A stretch of 64,000 nucleotides of DNA from Thunnus maccoyii (taxonomy: Eukaryota > Chordata > Actinopteri > Scombriformes > Scombridae): positions 38,078,088 to 38,142,087 of the forward strand of contig NC_056534.1 in NCBI RefSeq assembly GCF_910596095.1, read 5' to 3'. Under the pieces are notes generated by a model. That model made no database searches. It was not told where the DNA came from and saw nothing but the letters and a program-made list of their open reading frames with translations. Below, piece after piece: positions 1 to 12,048 of this stretch (its first letter is position 1; each line of letters opens with the position of its first letter). The position numbers and the translations under genes were made by a program.

Positions 1-188
1 AACTTTGTTTGCAGGCTGCTACTTTTCTCCTCATAAAATACAAATTTGGAACTCGCTTACATATAAAAAAGTGGAAGTTCAAAACATGGAAATAGATCTT
101 ATGCACATTGAATCAAAAACATGTAAAACCTATTTAAAAGGCAGTTTGGTCGGCCTGCGTGAGTGCACGTTTGTGTGGAATTACTGAC

Positions 189-3100
189 CTGTAGAGCGTT
201 AGCCAGTGTGTCTCCAGGACTAGCCATAGCAGCCAGGATGGCTGTGGTGGTTGTGCCAATATTTGAACCCAGAGACAATGGATACGCTCTCTCTATGCTG
301 ATGACACCAATACCTATTCAAACAAAGAGGACACTGGTCAAAATACATTTTCACACACTTATACTCTTCCTGTCTCTCTAGCTACCCCGGCCCATTTTAT
401 TCCTGTTTCATGTGTATAATTCACATGATTTATTATTAACACTATGAAGTTTGGTGTCAAAAGAAAATACAATGACTATAATAATTACAAGCAGAATCAG
501 GCCAACTATTGTGACTTTAAAGTGCAACATGGTGCATATATGTTTAAAATGAAACAAAATAGAGGAGATGGATGGATGAGTGATCTCACCAACGAGTGGA
601 GTGATAGCAGAAGTGAAAACCGAACTGCTCTGCACAATGAATGTCATTGCGGCTCCGACTACAATGGCGATGTAACCTGTGACCCAACCAAATGGGAACG
701 GGAAATCTGCACACACACACACATATAGGCAAGCACAGAAACATGCATTCATGTGTTACTAATCAGTGCAATCACATCCAATTCATTGTATAATCACAGC
801 TTGCGTACGGCCGCTCACCGGTGTTTAGGATCTTCTTGATGACCGAGGCCACCTGTCCCTTCAGCATGGAGTTGAGCAGCTTGACGATGAGGACCAGGCA
901 GGAGCAAAGCACCAGTAGGGAGAGAGCCAGCAGGATCAGACCCACCGCCAGGTCGGGCAGATCCACATCCACAAAGATGTGCATACCTAAGGACACACAG
1001 AAACATACATGAAATTATGGATACAAGCAGGTGATGACTTGCTTTAAAGTTGCATTAAAAGATTTTTCTGGCCACTGGCAGGCAGACAAACTCTAATATA
1101 TTATCACTTTATGAAGTTGTTATCATCAAAGTGTTGCTAGATGTTCCACTATGTTCAAGACTAGTTTGTTAACTGCTGTTTGGTGCTGGCAGGTGGCTTA
1201 CTGTATAGTGTTTTTTTGTTGTAAACTGCTGTCTTTTGCTGCTGGAAATAGGGTAAATAAATGTCTATAAAACCAAAACATTGAGCTAAAAGAGACTAAG
1301 AACCTTCACCGAGGAAAGAATGATGTTGAGAGTTGAGAGCAGAGTTGAGCAGCTTAGTTAGGTTAAACCCTCCTGTCATGCCATGTGAAATGAAGCTACA
1401 GTATGTATATAATGACATCAATATCTTATTCACATTTTCTTTATATACAGATAACCCTGTTTGCAATCCAATGTGGCAAAATAGAGAAACAATTCTGTGA
1501 AAACTCACATTTCTTGACGTTGTATGTGTTAGAGACGTTCTTCAGTGTGTAGGTGTAGTTTCCATCGACCCAGCAGAGAGACGGAGACGTGCAGTTCTCT
1601 GGACCAGGAACTGTAACATTCATTAAGGTCTGAAAAAGAGCGGCAGTTTCAAAAAATAAATATTGTAATCATTCTTGATGTGTCTGAGTATTTGTTTTAA
1701 GGGCTGACATGTTTGATCTTACTGTGTTGCTGAAGGTTTGGCACCATTTCTTGATGAGACTCTTATTCCTGGCTTCTGGGTCACCGGTGGCGATCCCACT
1801 TATGACAGACTCATCCAGCTGGATCGGAGAGAACAATACAGAACATCCAGAAATGTACAACCATGACAAAGGTTAACAATGTTATATAATGACTTGAATC
1901 TTACTCTATCTCTCTGATAGAAACAACACAGTGCTAACAGTTTCAAACATCCACATTCATCCTCCAGAAAATATGTCTAATACTGCTTTATGGCTTCATG
2001 AATCACATTTCTACCAGTTTATCTTTATTATTATTATCTACTGTGGAATTCAGTATTGCCTCATATAAATAACTGTCTGGCAACCAGTTAAAGAGGTCAT
2101 AACATGCACATTTCCTGGTCTGTATTTTTTTCTGGGGCTTTACTAGAATATCTTTGTATGATTTACAGTTCAAAAAACTCCTTATTTATCTTATACTGGT
2201 CCTTTATGCAGTCCCTCAGTTAAGCCTCTGTCTGAAACAGGCTATTTAGCTCCTGTCCCTTTAAGGTTATTAAAGCCTTAAAGAGACACTGTTCTGATTG
2301 GTTAGCTTCCAGAGGCTACATAAACAAACAGTAATAGTAGGATTTAACTTTTTTCCCATTCTTTACTCAAAATGGAAACTTCTCAAATACATCTGCACAT
2401 GTTTGAGTCTGAATCCTATCTGAAATATGCAAGTGGACAACATGAGGCTGAAACCCTGGCTGTTATATTTAATCAGGTTATGGGATGACACAATTGTGTT
2501 GAATTTTGTGAGATTATTTTTGGCATTATGTTGGATGGATTCCTGTTTTTTGTTTATTTTGTGCTGTCTTACACAAGGGTAAAATGTGCTTTATGTTGTG
2601 TGAAACACTTATTCTAAATCATTTTGGTGTTATAGGCTAATCTGATCTTTTCCAGCAGGTTATAACGATCCCTACAACAACTTTACTCCTTTCCTTCACT
2701 CTGGATAAGACTGATGCCAAATTTCTGTTAAAATCTTTTTGTAACACCAATAAAATTTGATCACGTTTGCAGAAGTGACAGTAACAGTATTACAAGCGTG
2801 ACATCTTACCTCTATAATTGACTCGGTGAGGGGATCAGTGATCACATTTAACAGGTCTGGGGCCTCTCCACTCTGGATATGGAAGGAGTCGATGATGAGC
2901 TTGGTGATCATGTACAAGTAACCAGTCGCGACCTCTAGGGGCAGCAGCACCAGCACAGAGAGCCAGTTGAAGAAGTCGTGCACTGTGGCCCCTGCAAAAG
3001 CCCTGGGTGCGTCGTGAAAGGGTATAAATAAGTTCATTTTCCAATGGGAGCTGCATATCAGTGCTGTCCAGTGTAAAACACTCCATACACACTGTTTAGA

Positions 3101-6100
3101 TAATCTTGAGGATCATAAATTATAGATTGAATATGGATCATTTGTAGTTTTTAGAAAAAGAGAAGGACTTAATTTAATATAGACTTTTAAAAACCTATTA
3201 CCACAAAGTACAAAATGCTGTTGTCAGTTCATCAAAATTTGGGATATACTAAACATTTTCAGACAGCAATTATATCAAGTTTTGTTTTTTAAATGCTGGA
3301 CTCACTGTATGTGCTGTCACTTGTTGGAGTTTGTTACCACTGTGACGGTGGTGTATCAGAGAATTTCTAGTTTTCTTGAGTAAAGAATTTCTGTCTAAAT
3401 TTTGTAACGGGTCAATATATGTACTCGACTGCTACATGAATAACAGATAATTCATCAGGGTCATTCTGTAGATACTGTTGAAGAAAACAGCAAAGAGAAA
3501 CACAAAAAATGATTACCTGCGAAAGGTGCTACGGTCACCAGCCTGCGTCATGGCAACAAGCGTGTTTGTAACAGAAGTGCCGATGTTGGTGCCCATGATG
3601 ATAGGAACAGCCAGCTGGACCGTTAGCACTGCCAAAACACACACACACACACACTTCTCCTTCATCATCAGCTCTCTCTCTCTGCCTCTCCTCAACACCT
3701 CCAGCATCATCATCATTATTCATCTTTACTTATTCTGTGCATGGATGTGTGTGTCTATGTGTGCATCTTTGTACTCACATCCAGAAGACACCATGCTGAC
3801 AACTATGGAAGAGGAAGTGGATGAGCTCTGAACCAGCAGGGTGACCAGAACACCGATGACCAGACCAGCCAGAGGGTTGGACAAAACTGAGTTGTCCTGA
3901 AAGATGTCGCCAGCTGTTTTACCTGGGCAACGTGAACAAAGGAACAATTAAGAACAAAGGAGAAAGCAGCTGTATGTTACTGCCATGGGCTGAGACAAGT
4001 GTTGGTGCGTTTACCTCCAACAAGCTGGAAGGCTGAGCTGAGGATGTCGAGGGAGCAGATGAACATGTAGAGGAGACCCAACAGCAAGATGCCCTTCCCC
4101 ACAGACACGAACACTCTCAGCATTTTCCCTCTGGTGTCCAGAGCTGAGACAGACACCAAAAATGATCAGGATTAAACGTAATTTGGTTCAATTATATAGA
4201 ACTAGCTAGAATAAATAATATGAGAAGAAGAAAAAAGAGAAACTTTCCACTTTCCACTACACAGCATCCTTGCATCTAACTTTGCACAAACATCATTCTG
4301 CACAGTGAAGCTCAAACAACAAGAAGAAAAACACAATTTTGAGTGGACTTTAAATTTTAAACATAGTTATCCTAAGCACAGAGCTCACACCAAATTCTCA
4401 AAAACTGATTTATTACCATTAATTAACTTAAAAAACAAAGATTACTCCAATGGAAATTGCTGTTTGTTCAATTATATAACCAGAAATGCATAACATATCA
4501 TTTAAAGTTCAGTAACCTCCTGTTAAGGTCAGTTGCAATATCATTATAACCTTTTGTTGAGTTCACGACACTCAACAGTGACTGACTCACCTCACTTTAA
4601 CTTTGATATCCCGTCTATGATGACACAGTCTAAGCTTTCTGGCTAGGCTGGATTGCATCAATTACTATTTATGACCTCTGCAGTCTAAATAATCAGATCA
4701 ATCAATCAGTGATTTAATTTATTGTCCTTTAAATGAGGCAATAATTCTTTGGAAATTTGCCCATCTTTATGAAGGAGTTCTAAGAGACATGTTACACTGC
4801 ATATACTGTGAATTTAGTTTCATGTAGGTGATGTACGGCTGGTTTAACTATAGAAAAACTGGTTTGACAGCATGTGTGTGGTTATGCAACATGTTATAGT
4901 AGGACACTTTATCATATCTACTTTATCATATCTATGTAATTAATCAGCCGACATGTAAATATATTACTTATTGCCGAAGTACATCTAATCAGGACACACA
5001 CATACATGTATATAACCTTAAAGGATAGAAACACTAAAGAGGTTTTCCCCACTGTAATCATTCTTCCTGTTCATACTGGCTATTAAAAGATCCCCTTCAG
5101 ATGCATTTTCAATAAAAGTGATTGGGGCCAAAAGTCATTTTGTGTAAAAAAGCATTTGAAAATTTATCTGTAGCTTATATTCAGCTTCAGCAGTCTGAGT
5201 TAGTCATATCAAGTGGATATCTGACACATTTACAGTCTTTTTAGCATCAAATTCCCTCTTTGTGTTTCCTCGGACAGTGTTTCCCTGTTGAGCTGCTGTG
5301 GATTTTGTCCCCCATCACTTCCATTGTAAGTGCATTATGAAGGGATCTTCTGATGGTCAGTATGAACAGGAGGAATAATTATGGCAAGAAAAAACAAGGC
5401 ACAAAGAAGCAGACAGGAAACAAGGGGACAGAGAAAGATGGGAATGACATGCGACAAAGGTCCCTGGTTGGAATCGAACCAGGAACGTTGGGTTTATGTG
5501 GCATTTATGTGGTGACCATTTGGCTACCAGTCTGCTTCTTGACTGTTGTGTCAAGACAGACTTGAAAAATTGTGAAACCGTCCTTTAAAAATACAGGACA
5601 GTAGAGGACAGTGCTTAGTGACTGATTAAAAGTCTTCACCTGACCACGGGACCCCTGTGTCCTTCAGCTCCGGTAGGTCCCATGGGTCTGCTTCCTTCAC
5701 CTCCCTTTCAATCAAAGCCACCGTGGAATGTGCAGGGCTCCCTTTGACCTCTATGACAGACAAAAAACCTTAATATAGTATATTATATTTATTGTCATTA
5801 GCTTTCTGTTGTATCTCATACAATATAAAGAGTACCTTGGTTTTCATTTCCATGACTCATATTGTGATCTTCTTTGGATTTGTTTTGGGGAGCCACTGGC
5901 TGAAAAAGAAGGAAGTATTTGATATGAAGAGTTACAATCCAAACTTATGTCTATGTTCTAATTTGTGCAAAAGTGTCGTGGATGAAAATGAGGCTGTCAC
6001 TGTTGCTAGGTAGTTGCTAGGACACGAGTGGCACATGCTGTTTGTTTCTTTTTCCTTCGTTAGCTTGCTGGATGTTGGCTGCTCAACAATGTGTTGCTGT

Positions 6101-7131
6101 GTGTAAATGTCTATCCGGTTGGTGAATTATATATACAAACATATATATTTCTTGTTTTATTTCAATTGTAATCAGTAATTGAGGATTAATAATCTGATAT
6201 TATGTTGAATTGTGGAAATGTCATTTTAAATTTTGCTAGCTTCTTCATGCTGCTGTTTCAGTTATAGCAGGATTGAATCAAGTCACTCTGAGCTTATAAT
6301 GTTCAAACCACACAAGAATGTTTAATTCAGTATTATGTGATATTATCCCTATGTAGATTATAGTAATGACATTATTTTACTAAATCCTGTACTTTATGTT
6401 TTGTCTGTAATTTCTGTTCATTGCAGACCACTGGTAGCGCTACGTAGAGGATGTTAACTGCATCAGACGCCTCGACCTCAACATAGATGCTTTAATACTC
6501 CATTATACTCTCTAATCAGAGTAATATCTGAAGTGTTACTCAGTCAGCCAAATTCATATCCGGGAGGTAACCTTCTCTCCGTTATATAATGACTGTTTTG
6601 CAAGTAAAGGTCATGACATTTTTCCCATTTTGAAATGACACGTTATTAAAAAATAAAGTCAAAATGTCAACCTAAAAAGCTGACTACACATCATGATGGT
6701 GACTTGCATCATATCATATCATTAAAGTTTACAGCAACCCAGTTTTAAAATATCACTATCAGACCATCAGGTTCAGAAATATTGCACATGTGGACACACA
6801 CACACACACACACACACACACTTTCCCTCACATGCAAAGGTATTGATCACAGTCACATGGGCTGCAGTAAAGTTCCATTCAACAGTATGACACAGAAGGA
6901 AAGCAACCGGCTAAACTGATATTTAAAAAGTGTTTCAACTGTGCTCAGCTCAGTTGGCTATTTGAAAGCATTAATTATGGTTTTGTTTTTAGTTTTATGT
7001 GCACTTGAGGTATAATGCAATTCAGTTAAATTAAAATAAAAATAAATAAATTGGCATTCTAAAGTCAGGCGAGCATGCAGATTGATAGAAGCCATGTTTG
7101 TCCTTACCTGTGGCAGGTGTAGTGAGTCCAT
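189..7131 (-). CDS. slc34a2: Sodium-dependent phosphate cotransporter 2B (NaPi-IIb), 3'-truncated by window edge
   Basis: Twelve exons on the minus strand: 7131-7108 (start, MDSLHLPQ), 5899-5836, 5750-5640, 4143-4015, 3922-3779, 3628-3517, 3002-2810, 1818-1723, 1629-1509, 986-819, 706-590 and 313-189. Phases agree throughout, giving 468 codons. The translation follows vertebrate SLC34A2. It has an N-terminal cytosolic tail ([16 protein letters not shown]), then the first inverted repeat with VQSSSTSSS and [11 protein letters not shown]. An extracellular loop with the cysteines of NCTSPSLCW follows, then the second repeat with VQSSSVFTS and GSNIGTTTT. The QSSS motifs form the Na+/phosphate site in this family. 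The last membrane spans and the cysteine-rich tail lie beyond position 1. It imports phosphate across apical membranes of gut, kidney and similar epithelia (family knowledge). The first coding exon is only eight codons; that start is chosen because splicing to 5899 keeps frame. Teleosts have two paralogues, and I cannot say which this is. Confidence 0.95.
2088..2620. repeat. Dispersed repeat in slc34a2 intron (TTAA-started, piggyBac-like MITE remnant)
   Basis: This intron segment starts at a TTAA followed by AGAGGTCATAACATGCAC. That resembles the end of a common teleost TTAA-flanked non-autonomous element as I remember it. I could not find a matching inverted end on the right, so the right boundary is only a guess and the copy may be truncated. 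Confidence 0.35.
5018..5588. mobile_element. TTAA-flanked foldback MITE, family 1 copy 1, interrupted by a SINE
   Basis: This is a near-palindromic DNA element bounded by TTAA on both sides (TTAAAGGATAG on the left, GTCCTTTAA on the right). The arms contain CCTCCTGTTCATACTGGC-like sequence on the left and its reverse complement on the right. Copies of the same family lie at 12253-12783, 34034-34440 and 54960-55280. It lies in the slc34a2 intron between exons 5750-5640 and 4143-4015. A tRNA-type SINE sits inside the right arm. TTAA flanks suggest piggyBac-type mobilisation (inference). Confidence 0.75.
5390..5533 (-). mobile_element. tRNA-derived SINE inserted in the right arm of the MITE
   Basis: On the minus strand there is a Pol III B-box match (GGTTCGATTCC near 5472-5482) followed by a CT-rich tail with TTTGTCGCATGTCAT. 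That is the pattern of a widespread teleost tRNA-derived SINE. Comparison with the uninterrupted family copy at 12253-12783 shows the SINE separates sequence that is contiguous there. The boundaries are accurate to about ten bases. The A-box half is degenerate, so this is not a working tRNA gene. Confidence 0.6.
6794..6821. repeat. (CA)n microsatellite in slc34a2 intron 1
   Basis: About 14 uninterrupted CA units in the intron between exon 7131-7108 and exon 5899-5836. Confidence 0.95.
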
Positions 7132-10100
7132 GCTTCTTGTGTGCAGAGTTCACCTGCGCTCCTGGTTTTAAAATGCTGCCTCCACGCAGGTAAGAGTGAA
7201 GGGTCCGTGCAGGGCAGCGGAGGAAGTGATGCACAACCTCTACATCACTAAGAACATTTCCACGTCATAGATAAGAGGAACACACCTTTCAAACCTTGAT
7301 TACTCTTACCTGTTGTAAACTCTCAAAGTCGTGTTGCAATCCAGTTCACATTTTAACTGATAAGTCTTGAGTTATCAGCCTGTACCTTCCTGGTTTTGCA
7401 TCTAACATTCATAGGAAGATCAATTTGTTAGCTTGTTAGTTTGATTTGCTACGAGCCAAAGTGTGCATCCATGTAAAATAGGAGAGAAAGCACTTTACTG
7501 CCTGAACCTATAACCAATACTCTTACAGTCCTCAGAGTGATGAGAGCTCCAGTTGGCAAAGATTTATCTCACTATCAGATAGACCTCGTGGGAGTATGTG
7601 TGGGGGTAGGTGGGTGAGAGGGTGGAGGGGGGAGTGAGTGGGAAGGGTGTGGTTCAGGCGCTGATTGACTTGTAACAGTTTAGTTTCTGTATGTGTGTGT
7701 GTGGGTATGCTCTATTTTTGGCACATAGAAATCTTTTGTAGCAATCTATTGATTTTCTTAATACAGCTGCCCATTGGTCAATTCTTAAAAATACCAATGA
7801 CCTAAGTTTAGTCCTGTAAAACAATGGCTAAGAGAGAACTCACAGGAGACAAGTCAGACTGGGCCGCACTGATGCAATTTCCACGGAAGTTGTGTTGATT
7901 GCTCGGACAATGTTAGGTGAGGACATGAGGGGGAAGCCAGCGTCCTTTTTGACAGCCTCTATCTCTCCATGTTCACTCTCTGAAGTGCCCCCATTTCAGT
8001 TCAGTTCAGTTCAGTTCAGATCTTTATTGTCCCACAAAACATATTGATCTAAAACAATTCTGAATGGGGAAACATGAACAAACTATGTCTTAACTCTCCA
8101 TAAGTTATTTGAGCTATGTACATTTTTTAGTTTTTGAGATATGCTCATTTTCACGAGCAGAGTGCAAAGGCGTTTTGATAGTTTCATCTATTATTACGAT
8201 CAAATGTGATGACGCGAGAGACAGAAGCCTTATCTTTCGGCTGAAAAAAAGAGTGAATGCTCTCGATATTACGTTTTTTATTTTAGATCAGTTGAAACAC
8301 AATTATGCAAACAAAAAATAAAGTGCTAAACTGTGTGAGGAATCAAGAGGCAGTTTATAATGTATTAGAATTACAACCACTTTTTGCACATGAAAACTTA
8401 AGACCCAGGTCCTAATAGAACACTTCCATGCTTTATTTCTACCCTGTTTGATTGTTGGTTTATTTATAGGAGGCAGTGCACATTAATTAACATTGAAATA
8501 TTGAAAATGTTCATGTAAATGTTGCTCAGCATATAATTTTCAGTTTTTCAATTTTTGGTCCTGTTGGCACATCAGAGAGGCACTTGACCCCTTTCCAACC
8601 AAGGCAGTTCGAGGGCCGGTTCAGAGCCAGTGCCCAATCTCAAACCAGTTCTTCACATTTCAACAGCCAAAGAAGTGGCTCTCAGCCAGGAAAACTGGTT
8701 CCAGAGTGGCACCAACTCTTTGCTGGTCTATAAGACAGAAATGCTTATCATGACCAACCAAAAACAAATCTCTGCCATCATGGTGCAGATTTTGAGCCAG
8801 GATAAAATCTGTTAATATGTCACTTAATTAACTTTTAATATTTTTTCAGGTGAGAAAGTGATCATGTAGATTCCCAATATGTGGTCAGTTTATCCAAATA
8901 ACACCTGTTTGGAAATTTAGTGGCCAAAGTGCCCATGTGGTTCGCTCAAGTACCCCCACAGTGACTAAACTGACACCTAAGTGTCTACTGATCATCCCAG
9001 ATGCCCCTCTGTGCCCCCCAAAAGCCCCTCTAAGTGACCAATCAAGTCCCTCAAGTGCTGCTATTATCAGCCTAAGTGTCCTACCGCTCTAACATGTCCT
9101 TAGGACCAAACTGAACCTTAACCCTGCGTAGGAGGTCTTTTTCTTGCCTCACTCACACTCACACAGTTCTCCTTGGGAAAGACATGTTTCTTTCTCTCTC
9201 TCATGCACAGATTAGACAAAACATATTTTTAGTCTGGCCTCTCCTGTTATGTCATGTTGCCAGTAGAACTGAATGGATGATAACTGGGACAACAGAGGAA
9301 AAAATACACCTCTATTTTAGGTTTATCAATAAATGGTAGCCTATTGATTGTGATTTAGTGTCTCTTCCTCTTCCCTCTGTCTCTTCCTCTCTGGACACAC
9401 TCTGGATAAAAAGACAGACATACTCATGTTGAATCCTCATCTCAAGCCAAGTTTTGAGTAAAAACACCTTTATTTACTTTATGCAGCTTCATACAGTATA
9501 AGAGGCAATAAAAGTCTTCATTGTATCAAATGATGTGCAATGGCGTCACCTAGGTATCATACAATGCCATTGCAACATTGTACCATTTTATTCAAATTTT
9601 GGCAGCGTCTTGATAATCTGATACAAATAATCTAATTTATTGTATTTTTGTCTCTGTGGAAGTATGGATTGTTATAGCTGATACTGTATGGATACAACCA
9701 GCACATGGTGGGACAATTATTATGGAATATATTACGTTTTGTAAGTCCCTGATGAATGACTTTGTTATAAAGTTTCTCAGCTTTCATTAGATTTCTTTTA
9801 ATGTGTGTTGTATCCTTCTATCATATGTGTTTTGATGTCGTTTTGTCTGCTTTTGCATTGCTCATTTGTTTGTTTTAATGCATTTTTTTAATGCAGAATC
9901 CTAAATGTAATTAATATTTGGTGTGACCACGTTTTGTCTTTAAAACTGCACCAATTCTCCTTGTTACACTTAAACACAGTTTTTCAATGCATTTGGCAGG
10001 AATGCAGGCAGTTTTTCCTGCATCTTGGAGAAGTTGCCACAGTTCTTCTGTGGATTTATGCGTCTCAGTGTCTTCTGTCTCTATATTTAATCTCAGATTG

Positions 10101-10404
10101 ACACAATGATGTTGAGATCAGGGCTTTCTGGGGGTCATACCATCTGTTGCAGGACTCCTTGTTCCTCTTGTGGGTGAAGATAGTTCCTCATGACTCTGGC
10201 TGTATGATTGGGAATCAATCTGGGACCGATCAGACATTTCCTGATGGATAACAATCTAGTGCCTAAAACTTTTGCACAGTACTGGATGTTAAACAATCTG
10301 GGCTGACAAGTCAATAAAGTAACGTTAAGCACTAAGAGGTAACTTTGTATTGCCAGGTAATACTTTAAAAAGATTGTTATTCTGTAATTATGCTGGTATG
10401 ATTT
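7132..10404. other. Intergenic stretch upstream of slc34a2; no gene seen
   Basis: No conserved reading frame was found. A short tandem CAGTT run lies at about 7998-8020, followed by TTTATTGTCCC as in LINE 3' tails. A dispersed repeat with GGGCCGGTTCAGAGCCAG lies at about 8605-8800. The slc34a2 promoter should lie just to the right of 7131, but no TATA box or other clear element can be named there. Confidence 0.6.
8585..8815. repeat. Dispersed repeat remnant (AACCGGTTC-rich)
   Basis: Contains repeated near-palindromic AACCAGTTC / GGCCGGTTC / AACTGGTTCC words typical of a common teleost non-autonomous DNA repeat. I cannot see clean ends or a target-site duplication, so family and limits are uncertain. 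Confidence 0.3.
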
Positions 10405-10412
10405 GCCATTAC

Positions 10413-11295
10413 TAGTGGTGGAAAGTAACTAAGTACATTTACTCAAGTACTATACTTAAGTACAAATTTGAGGTACTTGTACTTTACTTGAGTATTTCCA
10501 TGTGATGCTACTTTCTACATTTCAGAGGGAAATATTGTACTTTCTACTCCACTACATTTATTTGACAGCTTTAGTTACTTTTCAGATGAAGATTTGACAC
10601 AATGGATAATATAACAAGCTTTTAAAATACAACACATTGTTAAAGATGAAACCAGTGGTTTCCAACCTTTTTGGCTTTTGACGTCTTACAAAAAGCAGTG
10701 TGTAGTCGGGGTCACATTTCACATGTCTATGAGTTGTTAACAGCTCCACCAAATAGTGATTTTTCCCTCTAAACTTCTCACATGCTTTCATTTCAATAAA
10801 TGTTCAAATGATCCAATATTTCAGCAAAAATCAAAGATTAGAGAAAAAGTCCAAAAACTGAAAACAGATTTGTGTATCAGAACTTTGTTTTTTCTTCTTT
10901 CCTCTCCCATTAATCATCTCACGACCCCTCAGATTTATCTGCTGACCCTTTGGAGGGGCCCGACCCCTAGGTTGGGAACCACTGGACTAAACCAGCTAAC
11001 TGTATATAAAGTAGTGTAAACTAGCTCCACCTCCAGCAGCTACAACAGTAACATGCTGCTCTAACACTGATGCTTCACTATTAACAATCTAATGTCATAT
11101 AATAATGTATCAGTCAGAGGGACAAAATGAATACTTTTACTTTAATACTTTAAGTACATTTTGCTGCTAATACTTATGTACTTTTACTTAAGAGGGATTT
11201 TTCATGCAGGACTTTTACTTGTAATGGAGTATTTTTACACTGCTGTATTGGTACTTTTACTGAAGTAAAGGATCTGAGTACTTCCTCCAACACTG
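10413..11295. mobile_element. Complete non-autonomous hAT element with perfect 8-bp target-site duplication
   Basis: The left end TAGTGGTGGAAAGTAACT and the right end AGTACTTCCTCCAACACTG form terminal inverted repeats. They are flanked by the perfect 8-bp direct repeat GCCATTAC (10405-10412 and 11296-11303). An 8-bp duplication is the mark of the hAT superfamily. The interior has many AAGTACTT words and no transposase frame. A second hAT-type element sits inside at 10653-10984, so this one inserted first. Confidence 0.85.
10653..10984. mobile_element. Nested hAT-type element inside the larger hAT element
   Basis: The terminal inverted repeats are CAGTGGTTTCCAACC on the left and GGTTGGGAACCACTG on the right. 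The flanking 8-mers GATGAAAC (10645-10652) and GACTAAAC (10985-10992) agree at six of eight positions, as expected of an aged hAT duplication. There is no transposase frame. It interrupts the element at 10413-11295 and is therefore the younger insertion. Confidence 0.8.
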
Positions 11296-11509
11296 GCCAT
11301 TACTTGCACACAGGTGAGGATGTGAGTAGAGGTTGTAGCACTAGAGGGCAGACGTTGACATTTGAATCGCATGTGCCCTTTCAAGGTTATGTACATCTTT
11401 AAATCTTTAAAATGCATTAAACAAAGAACTGGGTGTTAACTCTCAAGAAGTAACACATTTCTTGCATCACATTTTTCTTGCTTAAACTAACGTTAACTGC
11501 CTTTTTTTT

Positions 11510-11689
11510 CCTAGGATGGCGAAGTCATACCCCGCCCTTCTCTGCCTCTGATTGGCTAGTACTCGTTGCCTTCTTTGGTTTTATTGGTTAGATTTAGGTA
11601 TGAGGAGTGAGATTGGTTAGGGTTAGGGTAAGAATATCTGGGTAAGCCAATCAGAGACAGAGTAAGGCGGGTCGTAATGCCATCCTAGG
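11510..11689. mobile_element. Palindromic CCAAT-bearing MITE next to the ociad1 start, copy 1
   Basis: A 180-bp foldback element with ends CCTAGGATGGC and GCCATCCTAGG. Both arms carry a CCCGCC / GGCGGG word and a TCTGATTGGCT / AGCCAATCAGA word. It therefore carries CCAAT boxes in both orientations and Sp1-like GC boxes. Its right end lies 164 bp upstream of the ociad1 start codon, so it may be part of the promoter. A related copy lies at 17791-17940. Confidence 0.7.
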
Positions 11690-11852
11690 AAAAGTAACCG
11701 ACAAATGACACCTTTTATTTCCGGGTTATGTCAGTGCTGGCAGAAGCAATGACATTGTACCAAACACTACAGAAGTCAGTCCGCCGAGTGGCTTACACTT
11801 TGTCGTTTCACATGGTTTGAAGGCTTCAGTGAGTACTGACGTTACCGTCAAC

Positions 11853-12016
11853 ATGTCATCCACTACTACCGGTTTTAACGAGGAGCAGCAGCGCAGAGGA
11901 GCACAGGTAAACACGCCGAGAAACACGCAGGATCCAACAAGCTGCTAATAACGTGCTAGCTGGCTCACACACACACACACAGTACTGGCTGCTGTTCAGT
12001 GTTCCGTAGGTTGGGG

Positions 12017-12048
<32 letters not shown>

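Noticed and set aside
1-180. Possible next slc34a2 exon at the left edge
   Set aside because: No continuation of the transporter after the LQ at 189; the donor at 188 is followed by intron-like sequence to the edge.
5455-5530. Possible tRNA gene (B-box match)
   Set aside because: No A-box half or cloverleaf can be formed; CT-rich tail and insertion in a MITE show it is a SINE.
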